Shown piece by piece: positions 1-8,377 of a stretch of 64,000 nt of DNA; within the stretch, counting starts at the first letter, position 1, and the number at the start of each line of letters is the position of its first letter. The stretch lies in the NCBI RefSeq assembly GCF_012985205.1, contig NZ_JABEKS010000004.1:186001-250000 (forward strand), given 5' to 3'. The notes under the pieces are model-generated. The model had not been told where the DNA came from, searched no databases, and saw only the letters and a program-made list of their open reading frames with translations. This DNA comes from Planctomonas sp. JC2975 (GTDB taxonomy: Bacteria > Actinomycetota > Actinomycetes > Actinomycetales > Microbacteriaceae). A program made the position numbers and the translations under genes.

Positions 1-1
1 C

Positions 2-73
2 GGGCTCGCGGACTGGGACGTGAGCGACCTGCACCTGTTCGCCCAGTTGATGCACCGGCTCAACGAGCTCTGA
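2..73 (+). CDS. C-terminal end of a MarR-like regulator (partial)
   Basis: Only the last 23 codons are inside the window, ending in TGA at 71-73. The visible tail includes LFAQLMHRLNEL, which resembles the final dimerisation helix of MarR-family regulators, where a leucine-rich helix ends in a short RLN/RLE segment. The DNA-binding part lies to the left, so the family assignment is an inference from a short helix. A strong hairpin at 129-168 follows and would end this transcript. The adjacent epimerase gene is on the other strand and converges on the same hairpin. Confidence 0.45.
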   Translation, partial: GLADWDVSDLHLFAQLMHRLNEL

Positions 74-128
74 GCCGGCGCTTGTCGTCCGTGCCGGATC
101 GGCGGGGACGAGGCGAGCCGAGAACCGG

Positions 129-168
129 CGATGCGCCGTGAGAAGCGACACCTTCTCACGGCGCATCG
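129..168. terminator. Bidirectional hairpin terminator
   Basis: Perfect 17-bp inverted repeat (129-145 and 152-168) with a 6-base loop, followed by only two T residues. It sits between the end of the plus-strand partial gene and the end of the minus-strand epimerase gene, so it probably terminates both. Confidence 0.8.
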
Positions 169-193
169 TTCATTTCCGGCGCCAGGCCCGGAC

Positions 194-1045
194 TCAGACG
201 TGGTCGCGCCAGGAATGCTGCGGGTCGTAGCCGAGCAGGCGTCGCGCCTTGTCGACGGACAGCATGGTGTCGTGCTCGCCGAGCTCGCGCGCGATCTCGA
301 CGTTCGGGAACTCCGCGGCGGCGAGTTCGGCGTTCGTCCGGTCCGAGACCGTGTCGGCCGCGGCGATGATGAACGCCTCGAAGCCGGTGAGATCCGACTC
401 CACCGCCTTGAGGATGGCCTGGCCGCCGTCGCGCGCGTCGATGTATCCGAAGGCGTTCCAGCGCCGGTTCGAGGTGTCGACGTCGTATCCGGGGAAGGCG
501 GCGTAGTCATCCGGATCCATCACGTTGGAGAACCGGAGGCCGATGATCTTCAGCTGCGGATCCCACCGGATGAACTGCTTCGCCATCGTCTCTTCGAGGT
601 GCTTGACGAGCGAATACGTCGACTCAGGGCGTCCCGGGTACTCCTCGTCGATCGGCAGGTAGGGCGGATCGATGTCGAACGGAAGACCGAGCACCGTCTC
701 GCTCGACGCGTAGACGATGTTGCGGATGCCGAGCGTCCGGGCCGCCTGGAACACGTGATACGTGCTCAGGATGTTGTTCTCGAACGTGGCGACGTCGCTG
801 CGGATGCCCGGCGCCGGGATGGCTCCGAGGTGGACGATGGCGTCGTATCCGGGCTGGCGCGCACCGTCGCGAACGCCGGCGAGGGCGTCCACCACCTGCC
901 CGTAGTCCTTCAGGTCGACCTGCAGGAAGCCGGGACCACGACTGCCCGCCACATCGAAGTTGGTGACATCGTGCCCCGCTTCACGAAGCACGCGAACGGC
1001 CGTACGGCCGAGCTTTCCAGAACCGCCGGTGAGTGCAATGCGCAT
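194..1045 (-). CDS. NAD-dependent epimerase/dehydratase (extended SDR)
   Basis: A 283-residue cytoplasmic extended short-chain dehydrogenase/reductase. The Rossmann motif TGGSGKLG is at residues 6-13, an active-site serine lies in ASSE near 115, and the catalytic YSLVK is at 144-148. The C-terminus (RRLLGYDPQHSW) is typical of the uronate-dehydrogenase and UDP-sugar-epimerase-like branch that modifies nucleotide sugars or oxidises uronates; the substrate cannot be read from the sequence. The frame stays open upstream, but that extension is arginine-rich, antisense to the kinase tail and not protein-like, so the ATG immediately before the Rossmann strand was chosen. The gene stands alone between two convergent or differently directed units. 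Confidence 0.85.
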   Translation of the reverse strand: MRIALTGGSGKLGRTAVRVLREAGHDVTNFDVAGSRGPGFLQVDLKDYGQVVDALAGVRDGARQPGYDAIVHLGAIPAPGIRSDVATFENNILSTYHVFQAARTLGIRNIVYASSETVLGLPFDIDPPYLPIDEEYPGRPESTYSLVKHLEETMAKQFIRWDPQLKIIGLRFSNVMDPDDYAAFPGYDVDTSNRRWNAFGYIDARDGGQAILKAVESDLTGFEAFIIAAADTVSDRTNAELAAAEFPNVEIARELGEHDTMLSVDKARRLLGYDPQHSWRDHV

Positions 1046-1139
1046 GCCGCCCAGTCTTCCACCGCGGGACCGTGCGATGTCGGGACCGGTACGGACGCCA
1101 TGCGAGTCCTGAATGACGAGGTGTCGACTCGCCGCCGGC

Positions 1140-2981
1140 TCAGGGAGCGACTGAGCCGCGCTCGGTGAACTCGGAGACCTCGTCGCTCGCTCCCGCCGCC
1201 GACCGATCGGTCGCCCGCGACTCGATCTCCGGTACCTCGACCTCCGGTACCTCGGCCTCCGACACCTCCGTTTCGGGCCCATTGGCTTCCGGCACGTCGA
1301 CCTGCGGCTTCTCGGCCTCCGGTCCTTCGGCCTCTGACACCTCGCCCTCCGACACCTCGTCCTCCGGCACATCGATCTCGGGCGCTTCGTCGGTCACCGG
1401 CGTCGACTCGTCAAGCGGCAGCCGCACCGTGAAGCACGTGCGCCCCGGCTCGCTGTCGACCTCGACGGATCCGCCCTGCGCGACGGCGACCGCCCGCACG
1501 ATGGCCAGCCCCAGGCCGGTCGACCCGGTGTGCCTCGACCTGGATGAGTCCCCGCGCGCGAACCGCTCGAAGAGCGTCGGCTGCAGGTCGTCGGGGATGC
1601 CGGGGCCGTCGTCCGTCACGGTCACGACCGCCTGCGGGATGCCGCTGCCGTCGTCCGGCGTGCGGTCCACGCTGAGCTCGGTCGCGACGTTCGTGCCCTC
1701 CGGCGTGTGCACGCGGGCGTTCGTCAGCAGGTTGGCGATCACCTCGTAGAGGCGCGGTCCGTCGCCGAGCACGGTGACCGGCTCGGACGGAAGGTCCATG
1801 CTCCAGCGGTGGTCGCGTCCCGCGGCGTGGGCATCCGAGACGGCGTCGATCACCAGACGCGACAGGTCAACGGGCTCGTGATCCAGTTCGCGGCCTTCGT
1901 CGAGACGGGCGAGCAGCAGCAGGTCTTCGACGAGCGCCGTCATCCGCTCGGCCTCCGACTCGATCCGCCCCAGGGAGTGCACAGCGTCCTCCGGCAGCGG
2001 CTCCGGCGCCCGACGGGTGAGTTCGGCGTAACCGCGGATGGACGCGAGCGGAGTGCGAAGTTCGTGCGAGGCATCCGCCACGAACTGCCGCACCTTGTTC
2101 TCGCTGGCCTGCCTGGCCGTCAGAGCGGACGCCACGTGCCCGAGCATGTTGTTGAACGCGGCCCCCAGCCGCCCCACCTCGGTGTGCTCGTCCGTGTCCG
2201 CCTCAGGCACTCGCACAGCGAGCGCGACGTCGCCCTTGTCCAGCTCGAGTCGCGAAACGGCCGTGGCCGTCGCGGCGACCCTGCCCAGCGGTCGCAACGC
2301 GACGAAAACGATCAGGAGGCCGAGACCACCCGCTATCGCGATTCCGACCACCGTGACCAGCAAGATGATCGTCAGCAGCCGCGTCGTCGCCGCGTTCACG
2401 TCCGCCAGCGGGAGCCCGACCACCAGCGCCCCGGAATTCGGCAGCTGTACGGACACCATGCGATAGTCGCCGAGAGTGCCGCCGAGGTCGACATCGGTGT
2501 ACGTGCCATCGGCGGGAAGCGCCGCGATCCTCGCGTTCGCGTCCGGCGACGCCGACTGCTGAGTGGCCCTCGGATCCCGGCTGAGGTAGACGGAGTACGT
2601 CGTTCCATCGTTCGTCACCACGGCCACCACTGTGCCTGCGCTGAGCCCCGGGGCGGTCGCCGCGGCGCCGGCGAGCTGCTTGCCCGACACACCGCCCGGC
2701 TGATTGACGGCCTGGAGCGCGACGAAATAGCCGCGCCGAGCGGCCTGGTCCAGCTGCTCGTCGAGCTTGTTCACCTGATAGTCGCGGAAGAAGAGCGCTC
2801 CGACGAGGCTGATCACCACACCGAGCACGGCGACCAGTGAAACGACCGCGATGACGAGCTTGGTGCGCAACGTCACGCGACGCCACGGCATCACGAACGA
2901 CCGGCGCCACCACGCGGCGCGCGGTGCGTCACCCCCACCGCCGTCGCCCGGCCCCCTGGCACTCCCCGTGCTCACTCTCAT
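1140..2981 (-). CDS. Sensor histidine kinase with acidic C-terminal tail
   Basis: A 613-residue membrane histidine kinase, partner of the regulator encoded 33 bases upstream. TM1 is about 41-66, an extracytoplasmic sensor region about 67-200, TM2 about 202-228, then HAMP. The HisKA box has ASHELRTPL with phospho-acceptor H306. The ATP-binding domain has an N-box (NLLTNARVH, 417-425) and G boxes DDGPGIP and GLGLAIV. The family normally ends near residue 522. Here about 90 extra residues follow, and 531-588 is built of short acidic units such as EVSE, EVPE and ESE-like variants. The organisation is like TrcS/MtrB-type actinobacterial kinases. The ATG has a good ribosome-binding site (GGAAGTGAG). 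The divergent ABC exporter at 3956 is the likely target, by analogy with transporter-linked two-component systems. Confidence 0.92.
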   Translation of the reverse strand: MRVSTGSARGPGDGGGGDAPRAAWWRRSFVMPWRRVTLRTKLVIAVVSLVAVLGVVISLVGALFFRDYQVNKLDEQLDQAARRGYFVALQAVNQPGGVSGKQLAGAAATAPGLSAGTVVAVVTNDGTTYSVYLSRDPRATQQSASPDANARIAALPADGTYTDVDLGGTLGDYRMVSVQLPNSGALVVGLPLADVNAATTRLLTIILLVTVVGIAIAGGLGLLIVFVALRPLGRVAATATAVSRLELDKGDVALAVRVPEADTDEHTEVGRLGAAFNNMLGHVASALTARQASENKVRQFVADASHELRTPLASIRGYAELTRRAPEPLPEDAVHSLGRIESEAERMTALVEDLLLLARLDEGRELDHEPVDLSRLVIDAVSDAHAAGRDHRWSMDLPSEPVTVLGDGPRLYEVIANLLTNARVHTPEGTNVATELSVDRTPDDGSGIPQAVVTVTDDGPGIPDDLQPTLFERFARGDSSRSRHTGSTGLGLAIVRAVAVAQGGSVEVDSEPGRTCFTVRLPLDESTPVTDEAPEIDVPEDEVSEGEVSEAEGPEAEKPQVDVPEANGPETEVSEAEVPEVEVPEIESRATDRSAAGASDEVSEFTERGSVAP

Positions 2982-3014
2982 CTCACTTCCGCGCCGGCCG
3001 TGGTCGGCGTCGCG

Positions 3015-3788
3015 CTACTCCGTGGCCTTGATCATGTAGCCAGCACCGCGGACCGTGTGGATCATCGCGGGGCGACCTGCGTCGATCTTCTTGCGCAGGT
3101 ACGAGATGTAGAGCTCGACGACGCTGGAGGTGCCGCCGAAGTCATAGCTCCACACACGGTCCAGGATCTGCGCCTTCGACAGCACGCGCCGCGGGTTGCG
3201 CATGAGGTAGCGCAGCAGCTCGAACTCCGTCGCCGTGAGCGAGATCGCCTCCCCGCCGCGCGTCACCTCGTAGGAATCCTCGTCGAGCACGAGGTCGCCG
3301 ACGACGATTCGCGGATCCTGCGTGTCCGCGATGAGCGCACGGGAGCGGCGCAGCAGCGAGCGCAGCCGCGCCACGAGCTCCTCCAGGCTGAACGGCTTCG
3401 TGACGTAGTCGTCGCCGCCTGCGGTCAGTCCAGCGATGCGGTCGTCGAGCGAGTCCTTCGCCGTGAGGAACAGCACAGGGGTCTCGCCGCCGGAGTCGCG
3501 CATCCGTCCCATCACCTGGAGTCCGTCGATGTCGGGCAGCATGATGTCGAGCACGACCGCATCCGGGTTGAACTCGCGCGCTGCCGTCAGAGCCTGCTGA
3601 CCGGTCGCAGCCGTACGCACTTCCCAGCCTTCGTAGCGGAGCGCCATCTGGAGGAGGTCGGTGAGGGTGCGCTCGTCGTCGACGACGAGGATGCGGATGG
3701 GCGAGCCGTCCGCGTGGTGGAGGGGCGCCGGCGCTGGCCGGAGTTGGCCGCGCTCGGCGGCGGTTGCAGGGCTGGACATGTTTTCCAT
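3015..3788 (-). CDS. OmpR/PhoB-family response regulator
   Basis: A 257-residue two-component response regulator. The receiver domain has the acidic pair D37/D38, phospho-acceptor D81 in VVLDIMLPD, the LTAKD switch segment and the YVTKPF lysine. A C-terminal winged helix follows (SLTATEFELLRYLMRNPRRVLS and VVELYISYLRKKID). It should bind promoter DNA after phosphorylation by the kinase at 1140-2981, in the same operon. The start is uncertain: ATG 3788 and ATG 3779 are both in frame, and about 30 residues precede the receiver either way; neither has a strong ribosome-binding site. The 167-base gap to the divergent exporter gene probably holds both promoters. Confidence 0.93.
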   Translation of the reverse strand: MENMSSPATAAERGQLRPAPAPLHHADGSPIRILVVDDERTLTDLLQMALRYEGWEVRTAATGQQALTAAREFNPDAVVLDIMLPDIDGLQVMGRMRDSGGETPVLFLTAKDSLDDRIAGLTAGGDDYVTKPFSLEELVARLRSLLRRSRALIADTQDPRIVVGDLVLDEDSYEVTRGGEAISLTATEFELLRYLMRNPRRVLSKAQILDRVWSYDFGGTSSVVELYISYLRKKIDAGRPAMIHTVRGAGYMIKATE

Positions 3789-3955
3789 TATCGAAAGCTC
3801 GGTCCAAGACCGCTGTGGCCGACTTATGCGAATTCTGAGAGCCTGCCATCCGGCTCTCATGCGCGCCGAATCACTAACCAATCCCACAACTTCGGCATAG
3901 CTCCACCACAAAGCGAATGCCTAGGGTTCCTCCTGACCCACGACGGAGGACCACT

Positions 3956-5533
3956 ATGTTCGGAACGTACCTGCGCCGAGAGCTGCTCGGCAGACGCAGG
4001 CAGACCATCATCATCGCCATCGGCATGGCGCTCGCGATCGCTCTGGTCATCATCGTCAACTCGGTCGCCGCCGGCGTCAAGAACGCACAAGCACAGGTGC
4101 TGCAGTCGGTGTACGGGGTCGGAACGGACATCACGGTCACCAAGCCGGTGAGTGCCCCCACTGCCGGATCGGCTCAGGCGCAGGGTCCCCGTTTCGACTT
4201 CGGCGCCAACTCCGGCACCGAAGGCAGCGACGGAAGCCGCAAGGTGGACTCCTCGCGACTGAGCGTCGGATTCGGCACCAACACGATGGCGGACTCCTCG
4301 CTGACGAAGGTGCAGAACACCGCGGGTGTCGCGGGCGCCTCGGCCGTGCTCTCGCTGCAGAACACGAGCTTCAACGGCACGCTTCCCGACTTCAGCCAGC
4401 TGCGCCAGGAGCGCGAGCAGGGTGGATCCTCGTCGACGCAGCAACCGTCGGCTCCGTCGGGTGGCGCCGACGGCAAGGGCGGCAGCTCCTTCCAGGTCAA
4501 CTCGTTCTCCGTGATGGGCATCACGCCAGGGGGCAAGGCGGTCGGGCCCATCGCCTCAACGGCACTCGCCAAGGGCCGGACTCTCGCGGCCTCCGACAAG
4601 GGCAAGGATGTCGCGGTGCTCGACGCGAGCTACGCGAAGTCGAAGAGCCTCGCGGTCGGTGACACACTCAGCGTCGGCGGCAAGGACTTCAAGGTGGTCG
4701 GAACCGTCAAGCCGACCGGATCCGACTCAGCCACCGCCTCGAACGTGTACATCCCGCTCGATGTTGCCCAGTCGCTGTCCAGCGAAAGCGGCAAGGTCTC
4801 CTCGATCTACGTGTCCGCGGAATCCGCCACGGATGTCGACACGCTGAAGTCCTCCCTCCAGAAGTCCCTCCCCGGCACCACGGTGTCGACGCAGGCCGAC
4901 CTGGCGTCCACCGTCTCCGGGTCCCTCGGCAGTGCCAGCCAGCTGGTGTCCAACCTCGGAACCTGGCTGTCGGTCATCGTGCTCGCTGCAGCGTTCCTCA
5001 TCGCGATCCTGTTCACGATCTCGGGCGTCACCCGCCGCACCCGCGAGTTCGGCACGCTGAAGGCGATCGGCTGGTCCAACCGGCGGATCGTCGGCCAGGT
5101 GGCCGGCGAGTCGGTCGTTCAGGGGGTCATCGGCGGCGTCGCGGGCATCGTGATCGGCCTGGTGGGCGTGTTCGTGGTCAACGTCATCTCCCCCACGCTC
5201 ACGGGCGGCGTCTCCAGCAGCGGCGGCTTCGGCGGTGCGATCGCCGAAGGGGCCCGCCGCGCGTTCAACGGCGGCAGTGGCGCCGCGCCGACGGGCGCCG
5301 GTCGCACCGGCGGCGGATTCGGTGGAGCCGCGGGCGGCGGCGGATTCGGCGCTGCGGCTCGATCCGCTGCCGGCTCGGCTTCCACGCAGGTGGATCTCAG
5401 CGCTCCGATCACCGTGTGGATCATCGTGATCGCCGTGGGCCTTGCCATCCTGGGCGGTCTGCTCGCCGGTGCGATCGGCGGATGGCGCGCATCGCGTCTA
5501 CGCCCCGCAGAGGCGCTGCGGTCGGTGCAGTAG
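3956..5533 (+). CDS. ABC transporter permease (MacB/FtsX type) with glycine-rich loop
   Basis: A 525-residue permease of the MacB/FtsX family, which usually works by moving a long periplasmic-type domain to extrude or release substrates such as peptides or lipoproteins. TM1 is about 16-36, followed by a large external domain. Three further membrane segments form the FtsX core, including the conserved TRRTREFGTLKAIGWSNRRI segment between TM2 and TM3. Between TM3 and TM4 (about residues 418-480) there is an unusual loop made largely of glycine, alanine, serine and arginine. The end RASRLRPAEALRSV is typical of the family. The ATG follows GGAGGA by seven bases. The ATPase gene is 68 bases downstream, and the two-component system is divergent upstream. 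Confidence 0.92.
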   Translation: MFGTYLRRELLGRRRQTIIIAIGMALAIALVIIVNSVAAGVKNAQAQVLQSVYGVGTDITVTKPVSAPTAGSAQAQGPRFDFGANSGTEGSDGSRKVDSSRLSVGFGTNTMADSSLTKVQNTAGVAGASAVLSLQNTSFNGTLPDFSQLRQEREQGGSSSTQQPSAPSGGADGKGGSSFQVNSFSVMGITPGGKAVGPIASTALAKGRTLAASDKGKDVAVLDASYAKSKSLAVGDTLSVGGKDFKVVGTVKPTGSDSATASNVYIPLDVAQSLSSESGKVSSIYVSAESATDVDTLKSSLQKSLPGTTVSTQADLASTVSGSLGSASQLVSNLGTWLSVIVLAAAFLIAILFTISGVTRRTREFGTLKAIGWSNRRIVGQVAGESVVQGVIGGVAGIVIGLVGVFVVNVISPTLTGGVSSSGGFGGAIAEGARRAFNGGSGAAPTGAGRTGGGFGGAAGGGGFGAAARSAAGSASTQVDLSAPITVWIIVIAVGLAILGGLLAGAIGGWRASRLRPAEALRSVQ

Positions 5534-5601
5534 CCGACGCGTGCGGCAGGCACCGGCATCCGTCATCCAGGATTCGCCACCACAGACCTAAGGACCACAC
5601 C

Positions 5602-6273
5602 ATGTACAAGTTGAGGAACGTCACGAAGCAGTACCCGGGCAAGGGACGCAAAGTCGTGGCGCTGAACGACGTCACGCTCGATATCCCGGACGGCCAGCTG
5701 GTCGCGATCCAGGGGCCGACGGGCGGTGGAAAGTCGACGCTGCTGCAGATGCTCGGCGCTCTGGACCGCCCGACCTCGGGAACCGTCGAGCTGGAGGAGT
5801 CCAGCCTCGGGCGCATAGCGGACCGCAAGCTCACGGCCATTCGCGGCAAGGAGATCGGCTTCGTCTTCCAGGGGTTCAACCTCATTCCGACGCTCACGGC
5901 GCTCGAGAACGTGGAGACGGCGCTCGTACCGCTGAGCATCTCGGCGAGCGAGCGCAAGGAACGCGCGACGCGTGCGCTCGAGTCCGTGGGACTCGCCGAC
6001 CGCGGCGACCATCGTCCGGCGGAGCTCTCCGGCGGTCAGCAGCAGCGCGTCGCGATCGCTCGTGCGCTCGTGAAAGAACCCGACGTGCTGCTCGCGGACG
6101 AGCCGACCGGAAACCTCGACGAGGAGACGCGCGACGAGATCATGGACCTGCTCGAAGGCCTGTGGCGTGACCGCGGCCTCACGTTGGTGATCGTCACGCA
6201 CGACTCGGCTGTCGCCCGCCGCGCTCAGCGTCGACTGCACATCAAGCAAGGCAAGGTCAAAGAGGTCGCCTGA
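5602..6273 (+). CDS. ABC transporter ATP-binding protein (LolD/MacB type)
   Basis: A 223-residue ATPase that powers the permease encoded just upstream. It has Walker A GPTGGGKST (38-46), Q-loop Q90, signature LSGGQQQRVAIARAL starting at 142, Walker B VLLADEPTGNL with catalytic E167, and switch H200 in VIVTHD. Size and motif spacing are those of MacB/LolD/FtsE-type ATPases. The start was placed at the ATG before YKLRNVTKQYPGKG, because the longer open frame upstream is arginine-rich and overlaps the permease gene. Regulation is probably shared with the permease through the divergent two-component system; the transported substrate is unknown. Confidence 0.95.
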   Translation: MYKLRNVTKQYPGKGRKVVALNDVTLDIPDGQLVAIQGPTGGGKSTLLQMLGALDRPTSGTVELEESSLGRIADRKLTAIRGKEIGFVFQGFNLIPTLTALENVETALVPLSISASERKERATRALESVGLADRGDHRPAELSGGQQQRVAIARALVKEPDVLLADEPTGNLDEETRDEIMDLLEGLWRDRGLTLVIVTHDSAVARRAQRRLHIKQGKVKEVA

Positions 6274-6287
6274 CTTGTCCCCCTGCT

Positions 6288-6310
6288 CCGACCGCATCGG
6301 CAGCGGTCGG
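6288..6310. terminator. Short hairpin between convergent genes
   Basis: A 7-bp GC-rich inverted repeat (6288-6294 and 6304-6310) lies in the 46-base gap between the ABC ATPase gene and the convergent TetR gene. It has no T-tract, so it is a weak but well-placed terminator candidate. Confidence 0.45.
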
Positions 6311-6319
6311 TGAGACCGA

Positions 6320-7036
6320 TCACACGTCTCGCTCAGCAAGGAGCGCATCGACGCCCGCGATGACTCGCCCGATCCCGAATCGGAGCGCGTCGTCGCGGGC
6401 GCCTTCATCCTGGGTAAACGCCGCGGTGGTCAGCGGGAAGTCGTCAGCGCGGGATGCGAGGACGGGCGCCAAAGCCCGCAGGAGTTGGTCTTCGGGGGCC
6501 CCCGTGCCCGACTGCTGACGCACGACGGCCATCACGTGCCCGACCAGCAAGGCGAGCACATCCAGCATCTCCGCCCCGGTCAGGTGCAACCCGGTCATGA
6601 TCCGCAGGCCGGACTCGAACCATTCGAGCTCGACCGGCCCCGGAAGATGCGGGCGCTGCACGAGCTCGACCGCCCAAGGGCGGGCGACCGCCCGGCCGTG
6701 CAGGTCGACCGCCCAGTCCCGCAACGCCGTGCGCCAGTCGGATGCCCCTGACGGCTCAGGCTCGCCCATGGCTCGCTCCAGCATCACGGCGTTCAGTTCC
6801 ACGCGCCCAGGAACGTAGCGGTAGAGCGCCATCTTGGTTGCGCCGAGACGTTCCGCCACGCGCTGCATGGTGACGGCTTCGAGTCCTTCCTCGTCTGCGA
6901 TGACGACAGCAGCGTCGGCCACCTGCGTGAGGGTGAACTTCGGTTTCGGACCGCGGCGCACCGCCGTCGGTTCGGTCCAGAGCAGGGCAGCAACGCCGTC
7001 GACCGCCGCTTCGTCGCGCTTCTCGGATGCCGCCAC
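6320..7036 (-). CDS. TetR-family transcriptional regulator
   Basis: A 238-residue TetR-type regulator. After a charged N-terminal segment, the helix-turn-helix spans about 36-80 (TLTQVADAAVVIADEEGLEA, VTMQRVAERLGATKMALYRY). The rest is an alpha-helical ligand-binding domain of the type seen in regulators of FAD monooxygenases and efflux pumps. The GTG start at 7036 was chosen because AAAGGGCGGAG lies just before it. A longer TTG start at 7105 would place the coding start inside the operator-like palindrome. The gene is divergent from the monooxygenase at 7126, with a candidate operator at 7086-7106, so it most likely represses that gene and itself. Confidence 0.88.
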   Translation of the reverse strand: MAASEKRDEAAVDGVAALLWTEPTAVRRGPKPKFTLTQVADAAVVIADEEGLEAVTMQRVAERLGATKMALYRYVPGRVELNAVMLERAMGEPEPSGASDWRTALRDWAVDLHGRAVARPWAVELVQRPHLPGPVELEWFESGLRIMTGLHLTGAEMLDVLALLVGHVMAVVRQQSGTGAPEDQLLRALAPVLASRADDFPLTTAAFTQDEGARDDALRFGIGRVIAGVDALLAERDV

Positions 7037-7085
7037 CGCTCCGCCCTTTCCGAAAAGTAATTGCGTCCAGCGTACGCTATTAGTT

Positions 7086-7106
7086 ATTGTGTCCGCGAGA
7101 CGCAAT
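7086..7106. promoter_or_regulatory. Operator-like palindrome between tetR-type and monooxygenase genes
   Basis: ATTGTGTC and GACGCAAT form an 8-bp inverted repeat (one mismatch) around a 5-base centre. A third copy of the half-site, ATTGCGTC, lies at 7060-7067, and a separate perfect 10-bp palindrome AGCGTACGCT is at 7069-7078. The cluster fills the short divergent intergenic region, as expected for a TetR autoregulatory site. Confidence 0.65.
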
Positions 7107-7125
7107 TAATCGAAGGGCAGACATC

Positions 7126-8307
7126 ATGAACGGAACCAAGGTCCTCATCTCCGGTGCGAGCATCGCCGGCCCCGCGCTGGCCGGATGGCTCGCACGCAAC
7201 GGCTACGACGTCACCGTCGTGGAGAAGGCGACGGACGTACGCCCGGGCGGGCAGGCCGTCGATTTCAAGGGACGGACCCATCGACGGGTCCTGGAGCGGA
7301 TGGGCATCATCGACGACGTCTATGCTGCGCAGACCGCGAAGACCGACTGGCGCATCGTGGACGAGCACGACAGGGTCAAGGCCGTTGTGCCCGGCGAGTT
7401 CCTGGGCGGTGATGTCGAGATCCTGCGCGGCGACCTGGCCCGCATCCTGTACCGACGCAGCGCAGAGGGCGCCGAGTACGTGTTCGATGACGAGATCGTC
7501 GGCATGCGCGAAAGCGCGCACGGCATCGACGTGGAGTTCGCATGCAGGCCGGCCGAGCGCTTCGACCTCGTCGTCGGCGCGGACGGCGTGCACTCAGCTG
7601 TGCGCAGGATCGCCTTCGGCGAGGAGTCGGCATTCGTCGAGCCGCTCGGCTGGTACTACGCCGTGGCGAACGCCTCCGCGTCGTCGGCCGGACTGCTGAC
7701 GCGCCTGCCAGACGGCCGTGCCGTCGCATACGGATACAACGTGCCAGGGCGACTGGCGGTGCTCGGCGGGCAGAAGGCGCCGAGCCTGTTCGTGTTCCGC
7801 GCGGAGCGTCCGGACTACGACCGACGGGACACCGACTCGCAGCGCCGCTTCCTCGAGTCGCAGTACAAGGGAGTCGGTTGGCGTGTGCCAGAGATGCTGC
7901 AGGCGAGCCGGGACTCGTCCGACTTCTATCTCGACGCGCTGGCACGCACGAAGATGACCGCGTTCACGAAGGGTCGGGTAGCGCTGGTCGGCGACGCCGG
8001 ATACGCGAACACGCTCGGCGGATTCGGCACCGGACTCGCGCTCGTCGGCGCGTACGTTCTGGCCGGAGAGCTGGTCGCCGCGCAGGGCGACCACGCCTCC
8101 GCCTTCGCCGCTTATGACGAGCGGATGGCACGCCTCACGAAAGTCGCCCGCTCCGGCAACGCAGGACCGTTCCTCGCTCCGCCGACGCGGGCGCGCATAC
8201 GCATGCGCGACTGGACGTTCGCGAACCGCTCCATGATGCGCACCATGATGTGGATGACCGACAAGTTCGCCACCGATGACGCGATCCCCGAGTACAGCCT
8301 CGTCTGA
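7126..8307 (+). CDS. FAD-dependent aromatic monooxygenase-like oxidoreductase
   Basis: A 393-residue single-component flavoprotein of the PHBH/TetX-like group (FAD_binding_3). The dinucleotide-binding motif GASIAGPALAGWL starts at residue 10, and the second FAD motif (VALVGDAGYANTLGGFGTGL) lies near 286-305. Such enzymes use NAD(P)H and oxygen to hydroxylate aromatic or polyketide-like substrates, including some antibiotics such as rifamycin and tetracyclines. The substrate is unknown. The ATG has a GAAGGG ribosome-binding site. The divergent TetR gene and shared palindromes suggest induction by the substrate. Confidence 0.9.
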   Translation: MNGTKVLISGASIAGPALAGWLARNGYDVTVVEKATDVRPGGQAVDFKGRTHRRVLERMGIIDDVYAAQTAKTDWRIVDEHDRVKAVVPGEFLGGDVEILRGDLARILYRRSAEGAEYVFDDEIVGMRESAHGIDVEFACRPAERFDLVVGADGVHSAVRRIAFGEESAFVEPLGWYYAVANASASSAGLLTRLPDGRAVAYGYNVPGRLAVLGGQKAPSLFVFRAERPDYDRRDTDSQRRFLESQYKGVGWRVPEMLQASRDSSDFYLDALARTKMTAFTKGRVALVGDAGYANTLGGFGTGLALVGAYVLAGELVAAQGDHASAFAAYDERMARLTKVARSGNAGPFLAPPTRARIRMRDWTFANRSMMRTMMWMTDKFATDDAIPEYSLV

Positions 8308-8355
8308 CCGGGAACAGGACGGCGACACCCTGACATGCCTGTGGGGGCGGGGGCC

Positions 8356-8376
8356 CCGGGCGTGGTGGTCGCCCGG
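8356..8376. terminator. GC-rich hairpin between convergent genes
   Basis: Perfect 7-bp repeat CCGGGCG and CGCCCGG around a 7-base loop, lying between the monooxygenase stop codon and the convergent oxidoreductase gene. There is no T-tract. Confidence 0.55.
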
Positions 8377-8377
8377 C

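Noticed and set aside
7037-7105. TTG start at 7105 for the TetR gene
   Set aside because: It would place the coding start inside the operator-like palindrome and lacks a ribosome-binding site; the GTG at 7036 has AAAGGGCGGAG.
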